A stretch of DNA of 64,000 nucleotides, taken from assembly GCA_950097015.1 (NCBI GenBank), contig CATNEN010000036.1:1-64000 (forward strand), in the 5' to 3' direction. A model generated the notes under the pieces. That model was given only the letters and a program-made list of their open reading frames with translations. It had not been told where the DNA came from and searched no databases. Position 1 is the stretch's first letter. Each line of letters begins with the position of its first letter. Below are positions 11,801-23,067 of this stretch, one piece after another. The DNA comes from Macrostomum hystrix (Eukaryota > Platyhelminthes > Macrostomidae). Position numbers and translations under genes: made by a program.

Positions 11801-14800
11801 ACACTCATCTCAGTGGCTAGACTAGCAATCCACTCTCATTTAAATGGCTAGACTAGCAATCCACTCATCTCAGTGGCTAGACTAGCAATCCACTCATCTC
11901 AGTGGCTAGACTAGCAATCCACTCTCATTTAAATGGCTAGACTAGCAATCCACTCATCTCAGTGGCTAGACTAGCAATCCACTCTCATTTAAATGGCTAG
12001 ACTAGCAATCCACTCATCTCAGTGGCTAGACTAGCAATCCACTCATCTCAGTGGCTAGACTAGCAATCCACTTATCTCAGTGGCTAGACTAGCAATCCAC
12101 TTATCTCAGTGGCTAGACTAGCAATCCACTTATCTCAGTGGCTAGACTAGCAATATACTCATCTCAGTGGCTAGACTAGCAATCCACTTATCTCAGTGGC
12201 TAGACTAGCAATCCACTTATCTCAGTGGCTAGACTAGCAATCCACTTATCTCAGTGGCTAGACTAGCAATCCACTTATCTCAGTGGCTAGACTAGCAATA
12301 CACTCATCTCAGTGGCTAGACTAGCAATCCACTTATCTCAGTGGCTAGACTAGCAATACACTCATCTCAGTGGCTAGACTAGCAATCCACTTATCTCAGT
12401 GGCTAGACTAGCAATACACTAATCTCAGTGGCTAGACTAGCAATCCACTTATCTCAGTGGCTAGACTAGCAATCCACTCATCTCAGTGGCTAGACTAGCA
12501 ATCCACTCATCTCAGTGGCTAGACTAGCAATCCACTCTCATTTAAATGGCTAGACTAGCAATCCACTCATCTCAGTGGCTAGACTAGCAATCCACTCTCA
12601 TTTAAATGGCTAGACTAGCAATCCACTCTCATTTAAATGGCTAGACTAGCAATCCACTCATCTCAGTGGCTAGACTAGCAATCCACTTATCTCAGTGGCT
12701 AGACTAGCAATCCACTTATCTCAGTGGCTAGACTAGCAATCCACTTATCTCAGTGGCTAGACTAGCAATATACTCATCTCAGTGGCTAGACTAGCAATCC
12801 ACTTATCTCAGTGGCTAGACTAGCAATCCACTCTCATTTAAATGGCTAGACTAGCAATCCACTCATCTCAGTGGCTAGACTAGCAATCCACTCTCATTTA
12901 AATGGCTAGACTAGCAATCCACTCTCATTTAAATGGCTAGACTAGCAATCCACTCATCTCAGTGGCTAGACTAGCAATCCACTCATCTCAGTGGCTAGAC
13001 TAGCAATCCACTCTCATTTAAATGGCTAGACTAGCAATCCACTCTCATTTAAATGGCTAGACTAGCAATCCACTCATCTCAGTGGCTAGACTAGCAATCC
13101 ACTCATCTCAGTGGCTAGACTAGCAATCCACTCTCATTTAAATGGCTAGACTAGCAATCCACTCTCATTTAAATGGCTAGACTAGCAATCCACTTATCTC
13201 AGTGGCTAGACTAGCAATCCACTCTCATTTAAATGGCTAGACTAGCAATCCACTCTCATTTAAATGGCTAGACTAGCAATCCACTCATCTCATTGGCTAG
13301 ACTAGCAATCCACTCTCATTTAAATGGCTAGACTAGCAATCCACTCTCATTTAAATGGCTAGAGTAGCAATCCACTCATCTCAGTGGCTAGACTAGCAAT
13401 CCACTCTCATTTAAATGGCTAGAGTAGCAATCCACTCATCTCAGTGGCTAGACTAGCAATCCACTCTCATTTAAATGGCTAGACTAGCAATCCACTCATC
13501 TCAGTGGCTAGACTAGCAATCCACTCTCATTTAAATGGCTAGACTAGCAATCCACTCTCATTTAATGGCTAGACTAGCAATCCACTCTCATTTAAATGGC
13601 TAGACTAGCAATCCACTCATCTCAGTGGCTAGACTAGCAATCCACTCATCTCAGTGGCTAGACTAGCAATCCACTCTCATTTAAATGGCTAGACTAGCAA
13701 TCCACTCTCATTTAAATGGCTAGACTAGCAATCCACTCATCTCATTGGCTAGACTAGCAATCCACTCTCATTTAAATGGCTAGACTAGCAATCCACTCTC
13801 ATTTAAATGGCTAGACTAGCAATCCACTCTCATTTAAATGGCTAGACTAGCAATCCACTCATCTCAGTGGCTAGACTAGCAATCCACTCATCTCAGTGGC
13901 TAGACTAGCAATCCACTCTCATTTAAATGGCTAGACTAGCAATCCACTCTCATTTAAATGGCTAGACTAGCAATCCACTCATCTCATTGGCTAGACTAGC
14001 AATCCACTCTCATTTAAATGGCTAGACTAGCAATCCACTCTCATTTAAATGGCTAGAGTAGCAATCCACTCATCTCAGTGGCTAGACTAGCAATCCACTC
14101 TCATTTAAATGGCTAGAGTAGCAATCCACTCATCTCAGTGGCTAGACTAGCAATCCACTCTCATTTAAATGGCTAGACTAGCAATCCACTCATCTCAGTG
14201 GCTAGACTAGCAATCCACTCATCTCAGTGGCTAGACTAGCAATCCACTCTCATTTAAATGGCTAGACTAGCAATCCACTCTCATTTAAATGGCTAGACTA
14301 GCAATCCACTCATCTCAGTGGCTAGACTAGCAATCCATTCTCATTCAAATGGGTAGACTGGCAATCCTCACCTCACTCCACCAGGGATGGTCTTCGAGAT
14401 GCTCGGCACCCTTTGCGGCGTCATGACCTTCACCTTCATCACCCAGCACGGCCCAGACCGTTGCAACACCGCCGTCGCGGTCGTAGCCTCATTCAATGAA
14501 ACCCTGCAGCCGGCTGTCCAAGCCGACGTCCGGCCCGAAGAGGAGGGCCGCTACCGACTTGGCGCCGCCATCATCGCCTGCGTGGTGGCCGTCTGCGGCT
14601 GCATCGGCTTCTTCGGCACCAGAGAAGTGACGAACCAGAAGCCGACCCCACTAACCAGCAGCTCAGCAAACAGCTCAACCAGCGCCTGCTGCGGCATGAT
14701 ATCGGCATTCAGCCGGTGCCTTCGGCATCGCTCCTACAGGCAGCTGATGCTGACATTCATGCTGAGCTCATTGGCTATCCAGACGGTGCAGAACAGCCTG

Positions 14801-15496
14801 GCCCTGTACACCATCTACAGTCTGCGCATGAAGCGTCACCTGAAGTTTGCCATAGCCATAGTCATGTCAGTTGCCATCCTGGCCACTCCTCTAGTCTTCT
14901 TTGCCATCGGTCGGCTGGGCAAGAAACCCGTGTTCTATATTGGCCTATTTCTCATCCTGCCCGTGTGCATCTCGGCCACTTTCTGTCCGGCCGAGGATCG
15001 CTTCGTGCCGCTCTACTATGCCACCATGGTGGTGGCCGGCTGCTTTGTCAGCGTCAACATGCTCCTGCCCTGGATTATGCTGCCTGATGTCATTGACGAC
15101 TACGCCGCCTCGACTGGCAGATCCAGCGAGAACGAAGCGGCCACATTCTACAGTCTGTACGTGTTCTTCAACAAATTCGCTGTTGGCATGAGCACCGCCT
15201 GCTTGCAGCTGGCCCTTCACCTCACCGGCTATCAGCAGCCGCCAGCCTGCACCCAGACTGATGCCGTTGCTATGGCGTTGCGATGCATGATCGGCCCGGT
15301 GCCTATGCTGCTGGTGTTGGGCGCGTTCCTCGCCCTGCGTCGCTACCCGATCACTAGAGCCTACAGGGCTATGCTGGACCAGAGGCTGGCAAAGTCCACT
15401 GCCGCAGCGGTTGAACCTCTGGACGCCACTGAGATGATGAGCAGCCAGCATGTGGTTGATCAAGCTAATGGGGATTTATCTACTGTCAGAGCTTGA
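5676..15496 (+). CDS. MFSD2A: MFSD2-type sodium-dependent lysophospholipid symporter (4 exons)
   Basis: Plasma-membrane major-facilitator transporter of the glycoside-pentoside-hexuronide family; vertebrate MFSD2A moves lysophosphatidylcholine with Na+. Spliced by eye as 5676-5843, 7389-7844, 9522-9600 and 14385-15496, giving 604 residues (human about 540) with GT-AG borders and matching phases 0, 0, 1. Seen: WDAISDP with acidic residues 141 and 145 at the family cation site; the TMFIS...DRDAATTFR loop across exons 3-4; LLPW..LPDVIDDY; FFNKFAVG with Lys498 where MFSD2A has its essential TM11 lysine; and Cys261 and Cys523 placed like the family's extracellular disulfide. NET at 272 is a likely glycosylation site. 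The N-terminal 70 or so residues are polar and unlike the family. MFSD2A versus 2B is undecided. Introns 2 and 3 are mostly minisatellite. Confidence 0.93.
5844..7388 (+). other. MFSD2-type gene intron 1
   Basis: 1545-bp AT-rich intron, GTAAGT...CTTACCAG. No conserved coding sequence seen. Holds the tRNA-like 56-bp tandem at 7091-7328. Confidence 0.85.
7091..7328 (-). repeat. tandem 56-bp tRNA-like repeat (about 4 copies)
   Basis: Four units at an exact 56-bp spacing. On the minus strand each contains GAGTTCGAATCTC, a Pol III B-box/T-loop-like core, preceded by an anticodon-arm-like stretch. The unit nearest 7320 also has a box-A-like TAGCCTAATG upstream. Best read as a tRNA-derived SINE head or tRNA pseudogene whose 3' half was tandemly amplified; no intact cloverleaf is claimed. 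Confidence 0.65.
7389..7844 (+). CDS. MFSD2A: MFSD2-type gene, exon 2
   Basis: Acceptor CTTACCAG|ACT, donor ACG|GTAAGC, 152 codons, phase 0 at both ends. Carries the first four membrane segments and the WDAISDP..G cation-site motif, then the TNTRFGKCR loop. Confidence 0.93.
7945..8105 (+). repeat. 11-bp minisatellite, intron 2 of MFSD2-type gene
   Basis: About 15 copies of TGACTAGCTGT, nearly perfect, starting 100 bp after the exon 2 donor. Confidence 0.97.
8464..9445 (+). repeat. 20-bp minisatellite, intron 2 of MFSD2-type gene
   Basis: About 49 copies of GACTGATTGGTTTCACGAGT, with recurring variants GACTGTTTGG and TTCCATGAGT. Ends about 75 bp before exon 3. Confidence 0.97.
9477..9563 (+). 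repeat. 43-bp tandem duplication across the exon 3 acceptor
   Basis: 9477-9520 and 9521-9563 are near-identical copies sharing ATTCCTTACACATCCATGAC. The second copy is the start of exon 3; the first is intronic and carries its own acceptor-like TTACCAG. The acceptor used (TTTCAG) lies at the junction of the two copies. Confidence 0.85.
9522..9600 (+). CDS. MFSD2A: MFSD2-type gene, exon 3 (79 nt)
   Basis: Short exon found by reading the intron for the conserved IPYTSMTMFIS / DRDAATTF stretch that is missing between exons 2 and 4. Acceptor CATTTCAG|ACC, donor TTTC|GTAAGC. Its one leftover base joins GG of exon 4 to make the conserved arginine before MVFEMLGT. A near-copy of its first half lies just upstream (9477-9520). 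Confidence 0.9.
9601..10380 (+). other. unique part of MFSD2-type intron 3
   Basis: About 780 bp of non-repetitive intron between exon 3 and the 29/31-bp array. I see no gene or element in it. Confidence 0.6.
10381..14370 (+). repeat. 29/31-bp compound minisatellite, intron 3 of MFSD2-type gene
   Basis: About 134 units beginning GGCTAGACTAGCAATCCACT. Two main types alternate: a 29-bp type ending CATCTCAGT (with TTATCTCAGT and ATACACT variants) and a 31-bp type with CTCATTTAAAT. The 29-bp type dominates the first half; the 31-bp type is frequent from about 12.5 kb on. The final degenerate unit runs into the exon 4 acceptor. Confidence 0.97.
14385..15496 (+). CDS. MFSD2A: MFSD2-type gene, exon 4 (terminal)
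   Basis: Acceptor CTCCACCAG|GG directly after the last degenerate unit of the 4-kb array. Encodes the C-terminal two thirds of the transporter, including the TM7-TM12 region and a cytosolic tail, and ends with TGA at 15494-15496. It is GC-rich compared with its AT-rich surroundings. Confidence 0.95.
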
Positions 15497-16279
15497 TTTC
15501 TTCTTTGCGGCCACTTTCACTTTCTTTAGTTACAAGCGTAGCTCTTTGTCCCTTTTTTGTGCTGGCTAATTAGGTAGGTCTTTTTCGCCCCTTTCCGTTG
15601 GTCTTTTTAGTAGGTCTTTGTCCCATTTCAAGCGGTCTATAAGTGAGGTCTTGGCACCATTTCCATTGTTTTATCTTTGAGATTTAGATTTTTCTTTTAT
15701 TTAGGGGTTTCTCTAATTTAATTTGTTCTATTAGTGAAGTCTTTGTCCCATTTCTATTGGTCTATAAGTGAGGTCTTTGTCCTATTCTCGTTGGTCTATT
15801 AGTGTGGTCCCATTTAGTTTGGTATATTAGTAAGTCTTTGTATGCAATTTCTATTGTTCTGTTAGTGCTGTCTTTGATTAGCTATTGTTAGTTTTTTGTG
15901 AGTTTTCTTCACTTTTTTGTTTTCCTTAAGTTAAATATATTTCTATTTTTTCCTTGCTTAACATTGCATTAATGATACATTTTATAGAATTCCTGCAAAC
16001 TAACAGTTTTTGTTTAAATTGCATTTACATGTATAACACAAACAAATGCAAGTTGCAAAATATCTGCCATATGATCAGTTTAAATAATACAATCTAAAGA
16101 ATGTCAGTCATCTCATTGTGCTTGTTACCTGTTCAGAAAACACGCAACAATTTTTTTTCAGGAGCTGATTAACTTTTTTGCTTAGTTATGCACGTTTCTG
16201 CTCAAATATGCATTCACATTCAGCTGCCATTGTTCACCTTTATATATCTTTTGCCTAGTTACGATAAAAAACTATTTAC
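15497..16279 (+). other. 3' flank of MFSD2-type gene with degenerate repeats
   Basis: T-rich sequence. Between about 15590 and 15880 a degenerate unit of roughly 35-45 bp built on GTCTTTGTCCCATTTCTATT recurs about six times. No close AATAAA was found; a canonical one is at 17323-17328, 1.8 kb downstream. Confidence 0.55.
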
Positions 16280-16294
16280 ATGCACTCTATAACA

Positions 16295-16990
16295 ACCCCT
16301 CCAGTTCAAATACCAATATACACACACAACACCAGCCCCTCCAGTTCTCACCCCAATGTACACACACTCCTCACCAGCCCCTTCAGTTCTAACCCCAATG
16401 TACACAACTCCCCACCAACCCCTCCAGTTCTAACCCCAATGTACACAACTCCCCACCAACCCCTCCAGTTCTAACCTCAATGTACACACACTCCCACCAA
16501 CCCCTCCAGTTCTAACCTCAATGTACACACACTCCCCACCAACCCCTCCAGTTCTAACCTCAATGTACACACACTCCCCACCAACCCCTCCAGTTCTAAC
16601 CTTAATGTACACACTCCCCATGAACCCCTCCAGTTCTACCCCCAATGTACACACTCCCCACCAACCCCTCCAGTTCTAACCCTAATGTACACACTCCCCA
16701 CCAACCCCTCCAGTTCTAACCCTAATGTACACACATCCTCACCAACCCCTCCAGTTCTAACCCCAATGTACACACATCCTCACCAACCCCTGCAGTTCTA
16801 ACCCAAATGTACACACACTCCCCACCAACCCCTCCAGTTCCAATCTAAATGTACACACCATACCAGCCCCTCAAGTTCTAACCCCTATGTGCGCACTCCC
16901 CACCAACCCCTCCAGTTCTAACCCCAATGTACACACTCCCTACCAACCCCTCAAGTTCTAACCCCAATGTACACGCACTCCACACTTTCC
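16295..16990 (+). repeat. about 40-bp minisatellite (intergenic)
   Basis: About 17 imperfect units containing CCCCTCCAGTTCTAACCC followed by AATGTACACAC. Unit length varies by a few bases and variants are scattered, so the array is older or less homogenised than the intronic ones. Confidence 0.93.
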
Positions 16991-18505
16991 GCCAGTTGTT
17001 ATCCATAATGCACCTAATCACATTGCTTGTACTTTTATTACACTTTTCAGGTGTTTACATTAATCCTAAATGACTGAACTGTTACACAAAGTTCGCGCAA
17101 TATTCAGTTGCCGGGTGATTCAGATGCCTAGGACTCAATCAGCAGTTTTTTTTCAAGTTTCTTAGTTTTTTCTAGCTTGAAGCAATCGATGTGCATTATT
17201 GAAGTAATTGTATTTACTGTTGTTAAGATTTATTTCTTTGCTATTTAACTATTCCATGCATTGTAGCACGCTCACTAACTTTCTCGCATTAATATAGATA
17301 AGAAATTATTGTACTAAATGAAAATAAAATAATTTTTAATGATCAAAGCCAGTGTTTCTGTTTTTGTTCTCTTTAGCGCTGACAAAATTATTTTTACTTT
17401 TTCCTGCCCTACCTAAATTAGCTCACACAACTGTGGTGTTACCTGTATTTTTCTTTTCTCAGTGTTTTTGTCACACCTTTTTTCAATGAAACCACCACAT
17501 GCTGTAAGCGCCCGTGCGCGAAGTCTTTGTTAACTTGCGGTTGTTTGTGCGCGAACGCAGTTGAAACTGTTCTATATGATTGAAATTACCAAATATATTA
17601 TACCTGTACGCATATACATATGCCAAGTGGCCAGATCATAACCCTTTAAAGGTTTTTTTATTTCCTAAACTTTAACGTCTTTGATTTTTTTTACGGAACA
17701 AAGAGCCGGCTCACGGGTGTAACAGCCCTAACCAGGATAGGATGCTGTACACAATCAGAATGTGATGTGTCTTAAATGACCGACATTATAACACACAATT
17801 TCACAACCGAACAAACTAGAAGTTAATTAACTAGAAGTTAATTAAGTTAATTGTCTGAGAACAACACTCGAAAATTAAAGACATTTCTTCTGAATTAGCA
17901 TGTGCAGAGCTTTTCGTTTTTTATTAGGAATTGGAACATATTACGAGTACATAATATACAGGTCTCAACTGAACTACACTACTACTGAATAAGTAATAAG
18001 TAGTACATTATCATTGTATTCACTAAGCAAAATTATTAATTTGCTTAAAGTACTTCGCATTGGAAAGTGGTTCGGCTGCGACTAGTCGAATTACAAGCTC
18101 GAATGCGAAAGTAAAACATAAATATTAACGCATTTGTGAATAATTTGTTAGTCAAATATTGTTTAAAAAATCACAAAATAAGAAAAAGTATATATAATTA
18201 CATCATACTATCCAGCAATTTTTATCTAAATTTCGAAGAACAAAATTCAGACAGAATTGCGTCTGAAGCAGCTTACATGGGTTACTTTGATGGTCATTGA
18301 CCACGGTTAAACAAGGGATTCCACGAACATCAGGGTAGGATTAAGTACGAGTATAAATTAACAATTATCCAGTATTCGAATATTTCTGTGCAGCCTGTAA
18401 CTTAAATAAGCTAGTTGAGTTCTGCAAACAGCGAAGCAAAAAAAGTAATATGCAACCGACCATGCCAAAAAAACACCTGACGAAGGCTGCGCGTTACAAT
18501 TGATT
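16991..18505. other. AT-rich intergenic DNA
   Basis: No gene recognised. Contains AATAAA at 17323-17328, a possible poly(A) signal for a plus-strand transcript, and a short TTAATTAACTAGAAG duplication near 17820. Confidence 0.4.
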
Positions 18506-19778
18506 ACAGGTGAGGGGGTGATGACATACCGAACTGATAACAACAGGTCAGGGGGTGATGACATTCCTAACTGATAACAGCAGGTGAGGGGGTGATGACA
18601 TACCTAACTGATAACAGCAGGTGAGGGGGTGATGACATTCCGAACTGATAACAGCAGGTGAGGGGGTGATGACATACCGAACTGATAACAACAGGTCAGG
18701 GGGTGATGACATTCCTAACTGATAACAGCAGGTGAGGGGGTGATGACATACCTAACTGATAACAGCAGGTGAGGGGGTGATGACATACCTAACTGATAAC
18801 AGCAGGTGAGGGGGTGATGACATACCTAACTGATAACAGCAGGTGAGGGGGTGATGACATACCTAACTGATAACAGCAGGTGAGGGGGTGATGACATTCC
18901 GAACTGATAACAGCAGGTGAGGGGGTGATGACATACCTAACTGATAACAGCAGGTGAGGGGGTGATGACATTCCGAACTGATAACAGCAGGTGAGGGGGT
19001 GATGACATTCCGAACTGATAACAGCAGGTGAGGGGGTGATGACATTCCGAACTGATAACAGCAGGTGAGGGGGTGATGACATTCCGAACTGATAACAGCA
19101 GGTGAGGGGGTGATGACATACCTAACTGATAACAGCAGGTGAGGGGGTGATGACATACCTAACTGATAACAGCAGGTGAGGGGGTGATGACATTCCGAAC
19201 TGATAACAGCAGGTGAGGGGATGATGACATACCTAACTGATAACAGCAGGTGAGGGGGTGATGACATTCCGAACTGATAACAGCAGGTGAGGGGGTGATG
19301 ACATTCCGAACTGATAACAGCAGGTGAGGGGGTGATGACATTCCGAACTGATAACAGCAGGTGAGGGGGTGATGACATTCCGAACTGATAACAGCAGGTG
19401 AGGGGGTGATGACATTCCGAACTGATAACAGCAGGTGAGGGGGTGATGACATACCTAACTGATAACAGCAGGTGAGGGGGTGATGACATTCCGAACTGAT
19501 AACAGCAGGTGAGGGGGTGATGACATACCGAACTGATAACAGCAGGTGAGGGGGTGATGACATACCTAACTGATAACAGCAGGTGAGGGGGTGATGACAT
19601 TCCGAACTGATAACAGCAGGTGAGGGGGTGATGACATTCCGAACTGATAACAGCAGGTGAGGGGGTGATGACATTCCGAACTGATAACAGCAGGTGAGGG
19701 GGTGATGACATTCCGAACTGATAACAGCAGGTGAGGGGATGATGACATTCCGAACTGATAACAGCAGGTGAGGGGGTA
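18506..19778 (-). repeat. 37-bp minisatellite downstream of TFIIB
   Basis: About 34 units containing GTGAGGGGGTGATGACAT then CCGAACTGATAACAGCAG, with C/T and A/T variants. On the plus strand each unit carries CAG|GTGAGG, a perfect donor-like site; on the minus strand each carries a pyrimidine tract followed by TTATCAG. The array ends about 115 bp from the TFIIB stop. Confidence 0.97.
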
Positions 19779-19894
19779 TTTCCATGTGGTCATAGGTAGC
19801 AATGAGTATTAGCTAATGACTGAATAACGTAAAACTTAAGACACAAAAAAACTGCGACCACACTGAAAAAGCAGAGTTTGAGTTGAAGCTGCGG

Positions 19895-20413
19895 TCACTG
19901 CCAAGGCAAACTATCAACCGGAGAGTTGAAAGCAAAATTAGGCGGAAACAATGACTTGGCATGCGAGCGCATGATCTTGTAGGCACCGGCGATGGTCACC
20001 TCAGCAACACCAGCGATGTCGCCAATCTCCTTCTTCTCCTTCTTGGTGTCGGAGGCTTGGCAGGCCATGTAGATGGCGGCGGCGGCCACCGAGATCGGAC
20101 TCTTGCCAGCTACTTCGTCCAGTTGCATGGCCTTCTCGGCGATGTGGGTGGCGGCCTTCTGGATGGCGATGCTCAGTTCGAGATTGGAGCAGAATCTGGA
20201 CATAAAATCCGTTGTTGAAATGCCCTTCAAATTTGTGTCCAGTGCTTTCGTGATCTTCTTGAAGGCCTTGCCGATGTCGCGCCGATTCGACCGACTAACA
20301 GAGCAGACCTCCTTGAGGGTGCGCGGCGCACCCTCCTGACGACAGGCCATGTACAGGCAGGCGCTAGCGATGGTCTCATTAGCGCGGCCGCGGCACTGCT
20401 TAGAGTCGTACAC
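19895..20413 (-). CDS. GTF2B: TFIIB exon 2
   Basis: Starts at GTG (Val of VYDSKQ, equivalent to VYEQKS in human) after acceptor CTTCAG, and covers the rest of both cyclin repeats to the stop at 19895. Confidence 0.97.
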   Translation of the reverse strand: MYDSKQCRGRANETIASACLYMACRQEGAPRTLKEVCSVSRSNRRDIGKAFKKITKALDTNLKGISTTDFMSRFCSNLELSIAIQKAATHIAEKAMQLDEVAGKSPISVAAAAIYMACQASDTKKEKKEIGDIAGVAEVTIAGAYKIMRSHAKSLFPPNFAFNSPVDSLPWQ

Positions 20414-22175
20414 CTGAAGAGGCGGGGAGAGCTGGATGTTAATGATGGCGAAGAAGGAAAACTGTTTACTGATAAACCAGATGTCTGATAAACCAGATGT
20501 CTGATAAACCAGATGTCTGATAAACCAGGTGTCTGATAAACCAGATGTCTGATAAACCAGGTGTCTGATAAACCAGATGTCTGATAAACCAGGTGTCTGA
20601 TAAACCAGATGTCTGATAAACCAGGTGTCTGATAAACCAGATGTCTGATAAACCAGATGTCTGATAAACCAGATGTCTGATAAACCAGATGTCTGATAAA
20701 CTAGATGTCTGATAAACCAGATGTCTGATAAACCAGGTACCTAATGATCAGTTACATGATAAACCAGTTACCTAATGATAAGTTACATGACAAATAGTTA
20801 CCTAATAACCGGCCGGGCTCCTGATACAGTCCGAAAAAAACAGTTATTGTCTGGTTTCACAGCCACCAAATAAACCAGCTATTGTCTTGTTTCACAGCCA
20901 CCAAATAAACCAGCTATTGTCTGGTTTCACAGCCACCAAATAAACCAGCTATTGTCTGGTTTCACAGCTACCAAATAAACCAGCTATTGTCTTGTTTCAC
21001 AGCCACCAAATAAACCAGCTATTGTCTGGTTTCACAGCCGCCAAATAAACCAGCTATTGTCTGGTTTCACAGCCACCAAATAAACCAGCTATTGTCTTGT
21101 TTCACAGCCACCAAATAAACCAGCTATTGTCTAATTTCACAGCCACCAAATAAACCAGCTATTGTCTGGTTTCACAGCCACCAAATAAACCAGCTACTGT
21201 CTGGTTTCACAGCCACCAAATAAACCAGCTATTGTCTGGTTTCACAGCCACCAAATAAACCAGCTATTGTCTGGTTTCACAGCCACCAAATAAACCAGCT
21301 ATTGTCTGGTTTCACAGCCACCAAATAAACCAGCTATTGTCTGGTTTCACAGCCACCAAATAAACCAGCTATTGTCTGGTTTCACAGCCACCAAATAAAC
21401 CAGCTATTGTCTGGTTTCACAGCCACCAAATAAACCAGCTATTGTCTGGTTTCACAGCCACCAAATAAACCAGCTATTGTCTGGTTTCACAGCCACCAAA
21501 TAAACCAGCTATTGTCTGGTTTCACAGCCACCAAATAAACCAGCTATTGTCTGGTTTCACAGCCACCAAATAAACCAGCTATTGTCTGGTTTCACAGCCA
21601 CCAAATAAACCAGCTATTGTCTGGTTTCACAGCCACCAAATAAACCAGCTATTGTCTGGTTTCACAGCCACCAAATAAACCAGCTATTGTCTGGTTTCAC
21701 AGCCACCAAATAAACCAGCTATTGTCTGGTTTCACAGCCACCAAATAAACCAGCTATTTACCTGCTTGAAGATCTTATTAGCGGTGCTGACCACACTCTT
21801 GGGCAGGTTGAGCCTATTGGCCATCTGGTCGATCTCCTTGAAAGCGCTGGTCAGTGTCTTATCGCCGATGCTCAAGTTCTTCTTATTCTTATAGACTGGC
21901 CGGCCAGTCTCCGGGTCGACTCCATAGGCCTCCCGGCCAGTGTTGGCAATCATAGTAGACAATTCGGTACTCTCCAGTAGGGGATTCTCGGCTGAGCCCA
22001 CTCTCGACATATCTTTGTTGCTGCCGTCATTTGCGAATGTGCGCCACTCGGACCCGACATCGATGACTCGGTCGCCGACAACCAGGCCGCACTGTGAGCA
22101 CACTAAATCGCCGCAGTGATAGTCTTCAATGAGTGCGGCATCTGGATGATATTTGCAAGTCACTTTGCTACTCAT
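19895..22175 (-). CDS. GTF2B: transcription initiation factor TFIIB (2 exons)
   Basis: General RNA polymerase II factor that binds TBP and the BRE and positions polymerase at the start site. Exons 21762-22175 (138 codons, donor CAG|GTAAAT) and 19895-20413 (172 codons, acceptor CTTCAG|GTG), phase 0, 310 residues against 316 in human. Seen: the zinc ribbon with C7, H10, C26, C29; the B-reader/linker with [11 protein letters not shown]; then two cyclin folds starting near residues 115 and 205, including [20 protein letters not shown] and [17 protein letters not shown] with [11 protein letters not shown]. No broken motif. The ATG at 22175 is the conserved start; upstream on the minus strand are acceptor-like TTTGCAG and ATCACAG. 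The intron is almost wholly repeats. Confidence 0.98.
20468..20739 (-). repeat. 16-bp minisatellite in the TFIIB intron
   Basis: About 17 copies of TGATAAACCAGATGTC with an A/G variant. Starts about 55 bp from the exon 2 acceptor. Confidence 0.97.
20845..21757 (-). repeat. 35-bp minisatellite in the TFIIB intron
   Basis: About 26 near-identical copies containing GGTTTCACAGCCACCAAATA and CCAGCTATTGT. The last unit runs to within a few bases of the exon 1 donor, so that intron positions +4 onward belong to the repeat. Confidence 0.97.
21762..22175 (-). CDS. GTF2B: TFIIB exon 1
   Basis: Zinc ribbon, reader/linker and the first helices of cyclin repeat 1, ending ...NKIFKQ at donor CAG|GTAAATAG. 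Confidence 0.97.
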
Positions 22176-22574
22176 GACTGTGATTTGATTTTATTTAGTT
22201 TAGCTGCAAATTCACAATGGGATATTGTTCTATGCGACTTTTAATAATCGCCCACTGCCATATTGTGAACAAGTGCAGTATATAATTTATTTATTTATAT
22301 AAAGTTTATTCATGCATATAAAATAATTATTTTGAAAGGCAATTCACCAATCCTAATTTAGTTTCTTATATAGACATATCAAATATATACATGAAGTTGG
22401 CTCAATTAGTAAACTGTATTTGAGCATAATATTTCGTCGGAAAAAATGGTTTCAAAGTTATATAGGCCAAATATTGAAGTCTAATTGAATGTGGTTGACC
22501 GAAATTTTAGTAAAATATATAATATTATTTAAATACATGCTTTTAAGACTATGCGACACAATCTCGGTTAGAAT

Positions 22575-22970
22575 TTAGAATGAATCAGTGCCATCGGACT
22601 GCGTGCAGCTGAACTGCTCTTCATTGCCAGTGTTCTGATCTGCCTGCGCTCCTTCCAGTTTATCGGACCCGCCAGTTTCATCGTTTGCCATAGACACCTG
22701 CGACAGGAACAATGTCAGCAGGCTGTGTGTGACGCTGCGGCTACGCCGAACACGGCGAACCCGATCGAGTCGCCCAGCGTAGCCGAACTCAGCGCCAGAT
22801 TCGCTAACAATCTCCGACGCCGCTTCGTTGTCCTCGACAGTGGTACCGTCTTTGACACTATTTGATGACGGCGATCGCGGCGATGAAATCTGCTGGTGCT
22901 GACGATGCTGGCGATACTGACAGCAAGCCGCCTTCATAGCCGAGTCAAGCTGAGCCAGCGCCTTAAGCAT
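22575..22970 (-). CDS. hypothetical 131-residue protein
   Basis: Not recognised. A single open frame from ATG at 22970 to a stop at 22575 with clearly higher GC than its AT-rich flanks, which supports coding. The product is hydrophilic: a short N-terminal LKALAQLDSAMKAACC helix-like stretch, a Ser/Pro-rich segment, a basic RVRRVRRSRS motif near residues 70-80, then an acidic, Gln/Thr-rich tail. No signal peptide or membrane segment. A TATTTATA sequence lies about 45 bp upstream on the minus strand and AATAAA about 280 bp past the stop. It is 400 bp upstream of TFIIB in the same direction. It could be one exon of a larger gene or a chance ORF. Confidence 0.45.
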   Translation of the reverse strand: MLKALAQLDSAMKAACCQYRQHRQHQQISSPRSPSSNSVKDGTTVEDNEAASEIVSESGAEFGYAGRLDRVRRVRRSRSVTHSLLTLFLSQVSMANDETGGSDKLEGAQADQNTGNEEQFSCTQSDGTDSF

Positions 22971-23067
22971 TGCGCGGAATTAATTAATCGAATTAATAGG
23001 AGTCCGATAAGTATAAATATGACAAGAAGTTGATTCCCAGACTAAATTTGAATCTTAACAGTAGAAC

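Noticed and set aside
18863-19785. Repeat-encoded frames (MSSPPHLLLSV type) in the 37-bp array
   Set aside because: Three units of 37 bp make 37 codons with no stop; three staggered frames give the same peptide. No coding sign.
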